In this document: positions 7,771 to 16,320 of the stretch, piece after piece | How the letters are laid out: each line of letters starts with the position of its first letter | Position numbering within the stretch: the stretch's first letter is position 1 | Assembly: GCA_910586555.1 (NCBI GenBank) | Contig: CAJUJY010000012.1 | Coordinates: forward strand, 1 to 64,000 | Direction of reading: 5' to 3' | Length of the DNA: 64,000 nucleotides | Origin: an uncultured Lachnospiraceae bacterium | GTDB lineage: Bacteria; Bacillota; Clostridia; Lachnospirales; Lachnospiraceae | Position numbers and translations under genes: made by a program | Notes under the pieces: model-generated | Seen by the model: the letters and a program-made list of their open reading frames with translations, nothing else | Databases searched by the model: none | Told to the model about the DNA's origin: nothing

Positions 7771-8799
7771 TTATAATTTTTCTGCAATCCCATATATAAG
7801 CTGCTCTGATTCTTCCCATCCAAGACATGCATCTGTAATGGATTTGCCATATATATGCCCATGTACAGACTGGTTTCCAGGTTCTATATAGCTTTCAACC
7901 ATTACACCTTTAACCAGTTTTTTAATGCCGGCAGATACACTGCGGCTGTGCAGTACTTCATATACTATGCGTGGCTGTTCATAATAACATTTGTTTGAAT
8001 TAGCATGGTTGGCATCTATTATGCATGCCGGGTTCTTTAAACCAAGCTTATGGTACATTTCATCTAACAGCATTAAATCTTCATAGTGGTAATTAGGGAG
8101 TGACTGCCCGTGTTTATTTACAGCGCCGCGCAGTATTGTATGCGCAAGGGGGTTGCCGTCTGTTTTTACTTCCCATTCACGGTACATAAATGTATGCCCT
8201 GACTGTGCCGCAATACATGAATTAAGCATAATGCCAAGAGTACCGCTTGTAGGGTTTTTCATGCCACATGGTATGTCCAGCCCGCTTACAACAAGCCTGT
8301 GCTGCTGGTTTTCAACAGAACGTGCACCTATTGCAACATAAGAAAGTATATCTGATACATAAGACCAGTTTTCAGGATAAAGCATTTCATCTGCTGCAAA
8401 GAGATGGGTTTCTTCTATAGAACGCAGATGCATTTTTCTCATGGCAATAATCCCTTCAAGCAGGTCAGGTGCTTTTTCAGGATCAGGCTGGTGCACAATG
8501 CCTTTATAGCCTTCCCCGGTGGTACGCGGCTTATTGGTATATATCCTTGGAACCAGCAGTATTTTATCTGCCACTTTTTCCTGTACCCTTGCAAGGCGGC
8601 TTGTATAATCACATACGGCATCTTCATTGTCTGCTGAACATGGCCCTATAATTACAAGGAATTTATCTGATTTTCCAGTAATTATGTCTGCAATTTCTGC
8701 ATCCCTTTCTGCTTTCAGGCCTGCCAGGTCTTTTCTTAAGGAATATTCTGATTTAAGTACATCAGGTGGTTTAACCTGTGTTATATAATTAATGCCCAT
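7771..8799 (-). CDS. 3-deoxy-7-phosphoheptulonate (DAHP) synthase, AroG-type class I
   Basis: First committed enzyme of the shikimate pathway: phosphoenolpyruvate plus erythrose 4-phosphate gives DAHP. 342 residues, normal for the AroF/G/H class. Visible family motifs are LVIIGPCSADNEDAV, KPRTTGEGYKG, the metal and substrate region MKNPTSGTLG, and CIIDANHANSNK. The ATG at 8799 with TTGGAGG five bases ahead is preferred over the TTG at 8811, which overlaps that site. It is monocistronic, convergent with comFB and divergent from nifJ. No leader peptide or attenuator was recognised upstream. Confidence 0.95.
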   Translation of the reverse strand: MGINYITQVKPPDVLKSEYSLRKDLAGLKAERDAEIADIITGKSDKFLVIIGPCSADNEDAVCDYTSRLARVQEKVADKILLVPRIYTNKPRTTGEGYKGIVHQPDPEKAPDLLEGIIAMRKMHLRSIEETHLFAADEMLYPENWSYVSDILSYVAIGARSVENQQHRLVVSGLDIPCGMKNPTSGTLGIMLNSCIAAQSGHTFMYREWEVKTDGNPLAHTILRGAVNKHGQSLPNYHYEDLMLLDEMYHKLGLKNPACIIDANHANSNKCYYEQPRIVYEVLHSRSVSAGIKKLVKGVMVESYIEPGNQSVHGHIYGKSITDACLGWEESEQLIYGIAEKL

Positions 8800-9058
8800 T
8801 GTTGCCTCCAATCTGGATTATATGGTTAATATTTCTTCTTGAAATTATCCGGAAATGTATTATTATATAAACAGTACTTGTTAAACATCACGCCAGCAGC
8901 AAAGATTTCTGCATGGCATCATATAACAACAAATATTTATTCTATTCAATATTAAACGCAAAGTCAAGCTTAGTTATTAATTTATAAAAATTTAATAATT
9001 ATACACTACCAATCCCAATTTTTTTTAATTAAATATAGTAAAAATGCATATAGTTTTC
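8800..9058. other. divergent intergenic region between DAHP synthase and nifJ
   Basis: About 260 AT-rich bases. On the minus strand TTTCAA and TATAAT with a 16-base spacer lie about 40 bases before the DAHP synthase start and are a possible promoter for it. The remainder shows no gene. Several A and T runs precede the nifJ promoter and may act as an UP element. Confidence 0.4.
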
Positions 9059-9087
9059 TTTACTTTTCAGGAACTAAGTGATAAAAT
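9059..9087 (+). promoter_or_regulatory. nifJ promoter
   Basis: TTTACT at 9059-9064, a 17-base spacer and TAAAAT at 9082-9087. AAGGAGGAAAAAA precedes the ATG at 9124. Confidence 0.65.
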
Positions 9088-9123
9088 GTTAGAAAGAACT
9101 TTATTAAGGAGGAAAAAATTAAG

Positions 9124-12100
9124 ATGGCTAGAGCTAAACAATCAATGGATGGAAACACCGCAGCAGCACATGTAGCATATGCTTACACAGAAGTTGCAGG
9201 TATCTATCCTATCACACCTTCAAGCCCTATGGCTGACTCTGTAGATATGTGGTCAGCAGCAGGACAGAAGAACATTTTTGGAAACACAGTTAAAGTAGTA
9301 GAAATGGAGTCTGAAGCAGGCGCTGCCGGCACAGTACATGGTTCACTTGCAGCAGGTGCACTTACTACTACATTTACAGCATCACAGGGTCTTCTTCTTA
9401 TGATACCTAATATGTATAAGATTGCTGGTGAGCAGTTACCTAGTGTATTCCATGTATCAGCACGTACAGTATCAACACATTCATTAAATATCTTTGGTGA
9501 CCATAGTGACGTTTATGCATGCCGCCAGACAGGTTTTGCAATGCTTGCAGAAACAAACCCACAGGAAGTTATGGATTTAAGCCCTGTTGCACATCTTGCA
9601 GCATTAGAAGGCAAAGTTCCTTTTATTAACTTCTTTGATGGTTTCCGTACTTCCCATGAAATCCAGAAGATTGAAAAATGGGATTATGAAGACCTTAAAG
9701 AAATGTGCCCTATGGATTCAGTTGATGAATTCCGTAAGCATGCACTTAACCCTGAGCATCCGGCTTCACGTGGTTCACATGAAAACGGTGATGTATTTTT
9801 CCAGCACCGTGAGGCATGTAACAAGGCTTATGATGCACTCCCGGCAGTTGTTGAAAAATATATGGACAAGGTAAACCAGAAGTTAGGTACAGATTATGGT
9901 TTATTTAATTATTATGGTGCACCTGATGCTGAACGTGTAATTGTTGCTATGGGTTCTATCTGTGATGTTGCAGAAGAAGTTATTGATTACCTTATGGCAG
10001 CAGGTGAAAAAGTTGGCCTTATAAAAGTACGTTTATACCGTCCTTGGTCTTCAGAAGCTATTCTTAAAGTGCTTCCTAAGACAGCTAAAAAGATTGCGGT
10101 ACTTGACCGTACAAAAGAGCCTGGTTCATTAGGTGACCCTCTTTTCCTTGATGTGGCTGCTACACTCCGTGAAGCAGGGCTTAATGACATTGTCCTTACA
10201 GGCGGGCGCTATGGCCTTGGTTCAAAGGATACACCTCCTTCATCTGTATTTGCAGTATTTAAAGAATTAGAAAAAGATGATCCTAAGCCACGCTTTACAA
10301 TAGGCATTGTAGATGATGTTACTAACTTAAGCCTTCCAGAAGTTAAGCCAGCACCTATTACATCAGCACCAGGCACAAAAGAGTGCAAGTTCTGGGGTCT
10401 TGGCGGTGATGGTACAGTTGGTGCTAACAAGAACTCTACAAAGATTATCGGTGACCATACAGACAAGTATATACAGGCATACTTCCAGTATGACTCCAAG
10501 AAGACAGGTGGTGTAACTATTTCACACCTCCGTTTTGGTGACAATCCTATTAAGAGCCCTTACTATATTAACCAAGCTGATTTTGTTGCATGCCACAACC
10601 CTTCTTATGTAGTAAATGGCTTTAAAATGGTACAGGATGTTAAGCCAGGCGGCGTATTTATGATTAACTGCCAGTGGTCTGATGAAGAGCTTGAAACAAA
10701 ATTAGATGCTGGTGCTAAGAAATATATTGCTGATAATAATATACAGCTTTATACAATTAATGCTATTGACAAAGCTATTGAAATAGGAATGGGCAAGCGT
10801 ACTAATACAATCCTCCAGTCTGCGTTCTTTAAGCTTGCTGATGTAATGCCTATTGATGAAGCTGTTGATTATATGAAACAGGCTGCTAAGAAATCATACA
10901 GCAAAAAGGGTGATGCAGTAGTTGAGATGAACTACAAGGCAATCGATGCTGGTGTAGATGCTGTCCATAAGGTAGAAGTCCCTGGTTCATGGAAGAACCC
11001 TGCTCCTGATGCTCCTGCTAAAGAACTTTCAGGACGTCCAGAAGTTGTTAAGATGGTTAAAGACCTTATGGAGCCAATCTCTAAGATGGATGGTGACAGC
11101 CTCCCTGTATCTGCATTTATTGATAACCCTGATGGACAGTTTGAAACAGGTGCTTCTGCATATGAGAAGCGTGGTACTGCTGTAACAGTCCCTACATGGG
11201 ATCCAGAGAAGTGTGTACAGTGTAATAACTGCGCATTTGTATGTTCACATGCTACAATACGTCCGTTCCTTCTTACAGAAGAAGAAGTTAATGCTGCACC
11301 TTCTAATATTAAGACAGCAGATGATAAGTCTAAAAAGACAAATTATAAGTTTACAATGAGTGTATCACCTCTTGACTGTATGGGCTGTGGTGAATGTATA
11401 ACAGTATGTCCTGCTGAAGGTGCTATTAAGATGGTTCCACAGGCAGAAGAAGCTGATGAACAGCCAGTATTTGATTACCTTGTTGCCAATGTTGGCAAGA
11501 AAGACAGCGGTTTTGCTGATACAACACCTAAGGGAAGCCAGTATAACCAGCCGCTCCTTGAGTTCTCTGGAAGTTGCGCAGGCTGTGCAGAAACATCTTA
11601 TGCACGTCTTGTAACACAGCTTTTTGGTGAGCAGATGTATATTTCAAATGCAACAGGCTGTTCTTCAATCTGGGGCAACCCTGCTGCAACATCACCATAT
11701 ACAGTAAATAAAGATTCCAAGAAAGGGCCTGCATGGTCTAACTCACTGTTTGAGGATAATGCTGAACATGGCCTTGGTATGCATATAGGCCAGAAATACC
11801 TGCGTGACCAGGCTATTGAGTCTGTAAAGGCATGTGCTGCTTCAGATAAGGCTTCTGCAGAGTTAAAGGCAGCAGCAGATAAATTCATTGAAACAAAAGA
11901 CGATACAAAAGCTAATACACCTGCAACAGAAGCACTTATACCTGAACTTGAAAAGGCAGCAGAAGCTGGCTGTCCTGACGCAAAAGCAGCACTTGATAAG
12001 AAAGATTACCTTGCTAAGAAGTCTGTATGGATCTTCGGTGGTGACGGATGGGCATATGATATCGGGTTTGGCGGTCTTGACCATGTGCTTGCATCAGGTG

Positions 12101-12675
12101 AAAATGTAAATGTTATGGTATTTGATACAGAAATGTATTCTAATACAGGCGGACAGGCTTCAAAGGCTTCAAATATAGGTGAAGTATGCCAGTTTGCAGC
12201 AGCAGGCAAGGAAATCGGCAAGAAGAGCCTTGCTGAAATTGCAATGAGTTATGGCTACGTATATGTAGCACAAATTGCCCTTGGTGCAAACCCTGCACAG
12301 GCAGTTAAAGCTATAGCAGAAGCAGAAGCTTACAATGGCCCTTCACTTATAATTGGATATGCTCCTTGTGAACTCCATGGTATTGCAAAAGGTGGCATGA
12401 ACCACTGCCAGGATGAGATGAAGAAAGCTGTTAAGGCTGGATACTGGAACTTATTCTCATTCAACCCGGCACTTAAAGCAGAAGGCAAAAACCCATTTAC
12501 CCTTACATCTAAAGAGGGTGATGGTTCATACCAGGAATTCCTTAATAATGAGTCACGTTATACACGTCTTATTAAGCCATTCCCAGAGCGTGCTGAAAAA
12601 CTCTTTAAAGAGTCAGAAGAAGCAGCAAAAGCACGTTATGAACATTTACAGAGATTAGTGGAACTCTATAAATAA
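9124..12675 (+). CDS. nifJ: pyruvate:ferredoxin (flavodoxin) oxidoreductase
   Basis: Oxidises pyruvate and CoA to acetyl-CoA and CO2 while reducing ferredoxin, the central step of anaerobic pyruvate metabolism. 1183 residues, the normal length of the single-chain form. The N-terminal part has VAYAYTEVAGIYPITPSSPM. A two-cluster ferredoxin domain follows, with CVQCNNCAFVC near residue 698 and CMGCGECITVCPA near 755. The thiamine diphosphate domain has GSCAGCAETSY and GGDGWAYDIGFGGLDH. Codon use is more regular than in its neighbours (many CTT, GCA, GTA, AAG), in keeping with very high expression. It is monocistronic between a strong promoter and a strong terminator. Confidence 0.98.
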   Translation: MARAKQSMDGNTAAAHVAYAYTEVAGIYPITPSSPMADSVDMWSAAGQKNIFGNTVKVVEMESEAGAAGTVHGSLAAGALTTTFTASQGLLLMIPNMYKIAGEQLPSVFHVSARTVSTHSLNIFGDHSDVYACRQTGFAMLAETNPQEVMDLSPVAHLAALEGKVPFINFFDGFRTSHEIQKIEKWDYEDLKEMCPMDSVDEFRKHALNPEHPASRGSHENGDVFFQHREACNKAYDALPAVVEKYMDKVNQKLGTDYGLFNYYGAPDAERVIVAMGSICDVAEEVIDYLMAAGEKVGLIKVRLYRPWSSEAILKVLPKTAKKIAVLDRTKEPGSLGDPLFLDVAATLREAGLNDIVLTGGRYGLGSKDTPPSSVFAVFKELEKDDPKPRFTIGIVDDVTNLSLPEVKPAPITSAPGTKECKFWGLGGDGTVGANKNSTKIIGDHTDKYIQAYFQYDSKKTGGVTISHLRFGDNPIKSPYYINQADFVACHNPSYVVNGFKMVQDVKPGGVFMINCQWSDEELETKLDAGAKKYIADNNIQLYTINAIDKAIEIGMGKRTNTILQSAFFKLADVMPIDEAVDYMKQAAKKSYSKKGDAVVEMNYKAIDAGVDAVHKVEVPGSWKNPAPDAPAKELSGRPEVVKMVKDLMEPISKMDGDSLPVSAFIDNPDGQFETGASAYEKRGTAVTVPTWDPEKCVQCNNCAFVCSHATIRPFLLTEEEVNAAPSNIKTADDKSKKTNYKFTMSVSPLDCMGCGECITVCPAEGAIKMVPQAEEADEQPVFDYLVANVGKKDSGFADTTPKGSQYNQPLLEFSGSCAGCAETSYARLVTQLFGEQMYISNATGCSSIWGNPAATSPYTVNKDSKKGPAWSNSLFEDNAEHGLGMHIGQKYLRDQAIESVKACAASDKASAELKAAADKFIETKDDTKANTPATEALIPELEKAAEAGCPDAKAALDKKDYLAKKSVWIFGGDGWAYDIGFGGLDHVLASGENVNVMVFDTEMYSNTGGQASKASNIGEVCQFAAAGKEIGKKSLAEIAMSYGYVYVAQIALGANPAQAVKAIAEAEAYNGPSLIIGYAPCELHGIAKGGMNHCQDEMKKAVKAGYWNLFSFNPALKAEGKNPFTLTSKEGDGSYQEFLNNESRYTRLIKPFPERAEKLFKESEEAAKARYEHLQRLVELYK

Positions 12676-12706
12676 TTAATATTTATATAAATTAACCAGG
12701 GTATGG

Positions 12707-12741
12707 ACGCTGCCATGTTTAATGACATGGCAGCGTTTTTT
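12707..12741 (+). terminator. nifJ intrinsic terminator
   Basis: ACGCTGCCATGT pairs perfectly with ACATGGCAGCGT across a six-base loop and runs into TTTTTT. Confidence 0.92.
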
Positions 12742-12924
12742 AACATAAGGATGACTGGCGGAGCCTGGCATCCGTTGTTTGTGCACAGCCCCATGCAGAG
12801 GAAGCATGCCGCTAAGGCGGCGCATGGGGCGCAGCGGGCAGGGAAAGTATCCCCTGCTTTATAAAATAAAAAGGAGGAACTACTATTGCAGGTAATTACC
12901 CGTTATAGATATTATTACCAGTAA
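12742..12924 (+). repeat. GC-rich structured element with possible 12-codon frame
   Basis: An unusually GC-rich island in AT-rich DNA. The nine bases at 12788-12796 pair with 12822-12830, enclosing a second hairpin (12808-12812 with 12817-12821, loop TAAG). A third stem pairs GCAGGG at 12838-12843 with CCCTGC at 12852-12857. Next comes a textbook AAGGAGG (12871-12877), then a TTG at 12886 that opens 12 codons ending at 12924. It looks like an extragenic repeat or a degraded mobile element. No second copy is in the window. The following 60 bases to 12985 show nothing. Confidence 0.4.
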
Positions 12925-12985
12925 TCCAGGAAAAATACATTAATATAAAATTTTCAGGAAAGTATATATGAACTGCCTTATAAAG

Positions 12986-13870
12986 TTAAAAATATGAATC
13001 TATAGGCTGTCTGTCACCAAGTATTTCACGTGAAGCATATAATTCCATATCCTTTTTAGTATTTACAGACCATTTAACAAGTGTAACTGCCCGTTTTTCT
13101 ATTTCTAATGCGGTTATCCCGGCAGGGTGTACACAGCTTCCTGTATTGCAGTATGGCGAAGTTTTAGATCCTGTCATAGGATGGTGTGTATGTCCTGTAA
13201 TAAGTATATGCTTATTTTTAAGTGCCCAGTCTGCCAATATTTTTTCTGATTTCTTTTTTCTTGTATTATTTTTGGCAGCACTTGTTGGGTCAGGCACGCC
13301 AAGGCTTTCAAGCGGACGCCAGATATAGCGTACCATAAAACGCGACAGCCGCCAGAATGTGCTGTTAAATATATCTGCCTGGTGGCCATGTGCCATATAA
13401 ATATCACAGCCATTAAGTTTGTCATGCAGGATAATTCCTGGATAAAATGTTATATCAGGAAAAAGCGGCCTGTTACAAAATGTTTTATCACAATAAAATG
13501 ATAGAAAATGCTTTTTAGGAAAGCTGGTGCTTTTTTTAATTATGTCATGGTTGCCATAAACTGCAAAAAAACGGTTCTGCCTGTAAAATCCAGAAAGCAT
13601 TTCAAAGCTTTGCATATGGTTTTCTTTAATACACTGCATGGAACGGTTTTCCCATAGTTCGTCTGCGTCCCCAAGTTCAATATAGGTAAATCCTTTCTGG
13701 AAATAGTAGCGCAGGGCGGCAAGGTAAAGAAATTCATTGTGCAGGAAATTATCATTTGCCCTGCCAGTACCACGGTGGCAGTCGCTAAATACAACATATT
13801 TTGAACCTGGATAGAGCGGGAGGTGCAGGGCATTGTCAAAAGTTTTCCTTATGCGGCTTTCAAATCCCAT
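12986..13870 (-). CDS. calcineurin-like metallophosphoesterase
   Basis: 294 residues. The full metal-binding set of the superfamily is visible: DxH in VFSDCHRG (Asp30, His32), GDADELWE (67-74), GNHD (about 106-109), a histidine in YMAHGHQ and GHTHHP near 225. It is closest in appearance to UDP-2,3-diacylglucosamine hydrolase-like and serine/threonine phosphatase-like members, but a Gram-positive has no lipid A, so the substrate is unknown. Its start overlaps the end of the DUF4474 gene by 11 bases, so the two are translated together. Confidence 0.85.
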   Translation of the reverse strand: MGFESRIRKTFDNALHLPLYPGSKYVVFSDCHRGTGRANDNFLHNEFLYLAALRYYFQKGFTYIELGDADELWENRSMQCIKENHMQSFEMLSGFYRQNRFFAVYGNHDIIKKSTSFPKKHFLSFYCDKTFCNRPLFPDITFYPGIILHDKLNGCDIYMAHGHQADIFNSTFWRLSRFMVRYIWRPLESLGVPDPTSAAKNNTRKKKSEKILADWALKNKHILITGHTHHPMTGSKTSPYCNTGSCVHPAGITALEIEKRAVTLVKWSVNTKKDMELYASREILGDRQPIDSYF

Positions 13871-14786
13871 TTCTTTTTCTTTCCTTCCTTGGCGGTTTGT
13901 GGAATTTCTGCTTCCTGTTTCTCTTCATGCATAACATATGCCTGAATACAAAAGGCAGGAAATAATATAAATATAAAATCTTGTCAAGGGTACATTTAAA
14001 GGGCCTTGTAACCCACATATATAATTTACAGAAGAACCTGTTTTTAAATTGTGCCCATCTTGCGGCAAAACACCTTTTGCAGCATGGCTGTGCAGTAAAA
14101 GGCCTTGCAAATACAAAAGATACTGTCAGGTCACATACACAAATACCGCATTTTATATAACCGGTTTGTACCAGGCTGTTTAAAAAGCAGTACATCATGC
14201 TTTCACTTTTAAATGTAATTGAAACATGCAGCACAAGATCTTCAGGTTTTACACACCTGCCAGGACAGAACCCCGTAAGCCACCAGTGCGGCTGGCATAT
14301 ATTAAACAGGCAGCTTCCTTTATAATATGCTGCCATTGTGACAGGCAGAAGTTCCTTGTCACTGACACTATGGAAAAGTGTTTTGTCATATTCCCACGGG
14401 CTTAAAACCCTGTCAGCACAATATATGCCAATTTCAGCACCAGCACTTATTCCATACTGGCCTTTCCAGAACTCAAAAAGCCATGTGCGGTTATTATAAT
14501 TAAAATAAATTGGTTCACAGTCAAATACCATTGAAAAATGGACTGCTGTTTCGTCATACAAAGAACAGTATCCAAATTTCCTCTGCCATGCGTCTGTCCT
14601 TGATGTAATAATATCCTGTGAAGGAGAGTAACAGAAACCAAAAGGTTCCATAATCTGGTTTAGCAGGCAGATTTTTTGTTCAAGCTGCATTTCGCAAAGC
14701 TTGCATATTATCCTCTTTTTCCTCAGATGGAAAATAAAAGAGAAAATTATACATATAAAAATAAGTATTCCAAATAAAAGGTACAT
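13860..14786 (-). CDS. DUF4474 family membrane-anchored protein
   Basis: 308 residues. There is one N-terminal membrane helix (about 2-21) and then a domain with FGYCSLYDETAVHFSMVFDC, RTWLFEFWKGQYGISAGAEI and CQPHWWLTGFCPG, which I recognise as DUF4474, common in Lachnospiraceae and without known function. The C-terminal part is rich in Cys, Phe and basic residues and ends in a basic tail. GGAGGA lies seven bases before the ATG. It is upstream of, and overlaps, the metallophosphoesterase gene. The aromatic, cysteine-rich C-terminus is unusual, but there is no sign of a frameshift. Confidence 0.7.
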   Translation of the reverse strand: MYLLFGILIFICIIFSFIFHLRKKRIICKLCEMQLEQKICLLNQIMEPFGFCYSPSQDIITSRTDAWQRKFGYCSLYDETAVHFSMVFDCEPIYFNYNNRTWLFEFWKGQYGISAGAEIGIYCADRVLSPWEYDKTLFHSVSDKELLPVTMAAYYKGSCLFNICQPHWWLTGFCPGRCVKPEDLVLHVSITFKSESMMYCFLNSLVQTGYIKCGICVCDLTVSFVFARPFTAQPCCKRCFAARWAQFKNRFFCKLYMWVTRPFKCTLDKILYLYYFLPFVFRHMLCMKRNRKQKFHKPPRKERKRNGI

Positions 14787-14875
14787 AATAAAAATCCTCC
14801 ATAAAGTATCTGGTATATTATATGAAGGAAAAAATTTTGTGGCACAGACAACTATATCTGTTTTATATTTTTTAA

Positions 14876-14904
14876 TTTCATTATCCAGACAGCAGTAGTA
14901 TAAT
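14876..14904 (+). promoter_or_regulatory. probable promoter of the 15024 gene
   Basis: TTTCAT at 14876-14881, a 17-base spacer and TATAAT at 14899-14904, leaving a leader of about 115 bases. Confidence 0.45.
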
Positions 14905-15023
14905 ATTTATGTGGCAAAAAACACTATTGCCATTTTGGAAGCCCTGTTAAAGCAAATCTGCCTTAAAGTGTAAATTTTAAAGGGCCTGCTATAAGGTTAA
15001 GCAGAAAGGGGAGGAATGTAATA

Positions 15024-15341
15024 ATGGAAGGCAGATATACTAAAAAAATATGGTATGAATTTTTAATGTGGGAAAGCCCGTTTGATCCATCTGACTGCAA
15101 TTCAGATGTAATTTTTGAACTAGACGATGGAAGCAGATGGGCAGTTACGTTTTTTACATATAAGAATATAGAAACAATAAGAAATACAAACAGGTGTACT
15201 GGTGAGTGCCTGTATGGTACATATTTTTGTGCAACAGATATGGTTTTAATTTCTGAAATATCCGTAGAAACAATAAAAGCTGTCCTCCAGGAAATGTTGT
15301 CATCTGGCAGCATTGAAATATATTGCAGCAAACTGTCCTGA
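15024..15341 (+). CDS. conserved hypothetical protein, 105 residues
   Basis: I do not recognise a named family, although similar short proteins beginning with a WYEFLMWESPFDPSD-like stretch occur in Clostridia. The N-terminal half holds this sequence followed by VIFELDDGSRWAVTFFTYKNIET, with alternating hydrophobic residues that suggest a beta-rich fold. The C-terminal half looks helical. There is no signal peptide or membrane segment. GGGGAGG lies nine bases before the ATG. It is a single gene with a long leader, ahead of the BlaI-type repressor. Confidence 0.65.
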   Translation: MEGRYTKKIWYEFLMWESPFDPSDCNSDVIFELDDGSRWAVTFFTYKNIETIRNTNRCTGECLYGTYFCATDMVLISEISVETIKAVLQEMLSSGSIEIYCSKLS

Positions 15342-15396
15342 TACCAGTAAGCATAAAAATTTTATAAAACAGATATGAAATGTTCCCCGGAAAGTA

Positions 15397-15425
15397 TTGA
15401 CACTTATTAATACCAATAGTAGAAT
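15397..15425 (+). promoter_or_regulatory. strong promoter of the BlaI-type repressor gene
   Basis: Consensus TTGACA at 15397-15402, a 17-base spacer and TAGAAT at 15420-15425. A TGTA-N4-TACA dyad at 15520-15531, close to the start, resembles BlaI/MecI operator half-sites and may give autoregulation. Confidence 0.65.
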
Positions 15426-15565
15426 ATATTTATTAATTAGAGGACGGGCAGTTATATTTAAGTAACTATTAGGCACTAAATATGGCTGTTTTAATTTGTG
15501 CTTTCTTTTACTTTACTATTGTAATGATACAGTCAAAATACTGTTGTTCCAGGAGGTATGTTTAA

Positions 15566-15937
15566 ATGGGGGAAATACGGTTACATGAAGGCGAACTAAA
15601 TGTAATGGAGCTTTTATGGTCTAATAAAGCGCTGGCAGCAAGGGACATTGCCAAAATTATTAAGGAATACATTGGATGGGAGAAAAATACTACATATACA
15701 GTGATTAAAAGGCTTATTGATAAGGGCGCAGTTACAAGGGAAGATCCAGGCTTTATATGCAGGGCAAATATTTCTAAAAAGAAAATCCAGGATATAGAAA
15801 CAAAGGCTTTATTAAACCAGTTATATAATGGCTCAGTTTCCAACTTTATATCTATATACCTTGCAGGCCAGCAGTTATCTGGCACAGATATTGAAGAACT
15901 TAAAAGAATTATAGCAGAGCAGACGCCATCTTATTAA
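15566..15937 (+). CDS. BlaI/MecI/CopY family transcriptional repressor
   Basis: 123 residues: a winged-helix DNA-binding domain (IRLHEGELNVMELLWS, then KNTTYTVIKRLIDKGAVTRE) and a C-terminal dimerisation helix. In BlaI and MecI the repressor is inactivated by cleavage triggered by a membrane sensor peptidase. No BlaR1-like sensor is adjacent here. The next gene downstream opens the vWA/tubulin operon, which has its own promoter at 16012. Control of that operon by this repressor is possible but no shared operator was found. Confidence 0.88.
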   Translation: MGEIRLHEGELNVMELLWSNKALAARDIAKIIKEYIGWEKNTTYTVIKRLIDKGAVTREDPGFICRANISKKKIQDIETKALLNQLYNGSVSNFISIYLAGQQLSGTDIEELKRIIAEQTPSY

Positions 15938-16011
15938 ACCTGATACCAGCATTGGAAAGAATATAAACTTGGTATAAATATAAAAATTAAAATATAACTG
16001 GTTAAGATTTA

Positions 16012-16040
16012 TTTACTTTTATAAGAAGTTGTGCTAATAT
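16012..16040 (+). promoter_or_regulatory. promoter of the vWA/tubulin-like operon
   Basis: TTTACT at 16012-16017, a 17-base spacer and TAATAT at 16035-16040, about 40 bases before the first gene. No other convincing promoter was noticed before 30509, and the gaps between genes are short. Confidence 0.65.
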
Positions 16041-16078
16041 AATAACCAGCTTTATAGATAGAAAACCGGGGAGTAATG

Positions 16079-16279
16079 ATGGATAAGAACATAATAGAGA
16101 TAATTTTAATTATATTTGGATTTGCCTGGATTGCGTTGTTTTTTTTATGGCTGGTACTGGGACGCAGGGCCAGGTCTAAAACTGGAACAATAGTTATTGA
16201 TACTGTTTTAATTGTGTTAAGCCTCGCCACTATGTTTCTGGCAATGCTTCTACGGCAGGAATATACCAGGGGTTTATAA
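16079..16279 (+). CDS. small two-helix membrane protein, first gene of the operon
   Basis: 66 residues: a hydrophobic segment at about 5-27, a short basic loop GRRARSKTG and a second segment at about 38-57. No family recognised. The ATG at 16079 is preferred over the overlapping one at 16076 because CGGGGAG is then five bases away. It is followed after 41 bases by the exported vWA protein. It might be a membrane partner for the larger proteins of the operon, which is inference from position only. Confidence 0.65.
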   Translation: MDKNIIEIILIIFGFAWIALFFLWLVLGRRARSKTGTIVIDTVLIVLSLATMFLAMLLRQEYTRGL

Positions 16280-16320
16280 TATTCTGGTGCATGTAAAACA
16301 GTAATGGAAGGGGGCAGAAG

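Noticed and set aside
7338..7799. 153-codon plus-strand frame overlapping comFB and the end of the DAHP synthase gene
   Set aside because: It runs through the comFB terminator and into another gene on the opposite strand and has no recognisable protein features.
13925..14116. Alternative frames within the DUF4474 gene suggesting a frameshift
   Set aside because: The aromatic and cysteine-rich C-terminus looked odd, but the main frame stays open, ends by overlapping the next gene's start, and a shifted frame gives no better protein.
15566..15937. BlaI-type repressor as a beta-lactam resistance module
   Set aside because: No BlaR1 sensor and no beta-lactamase gene nearby.
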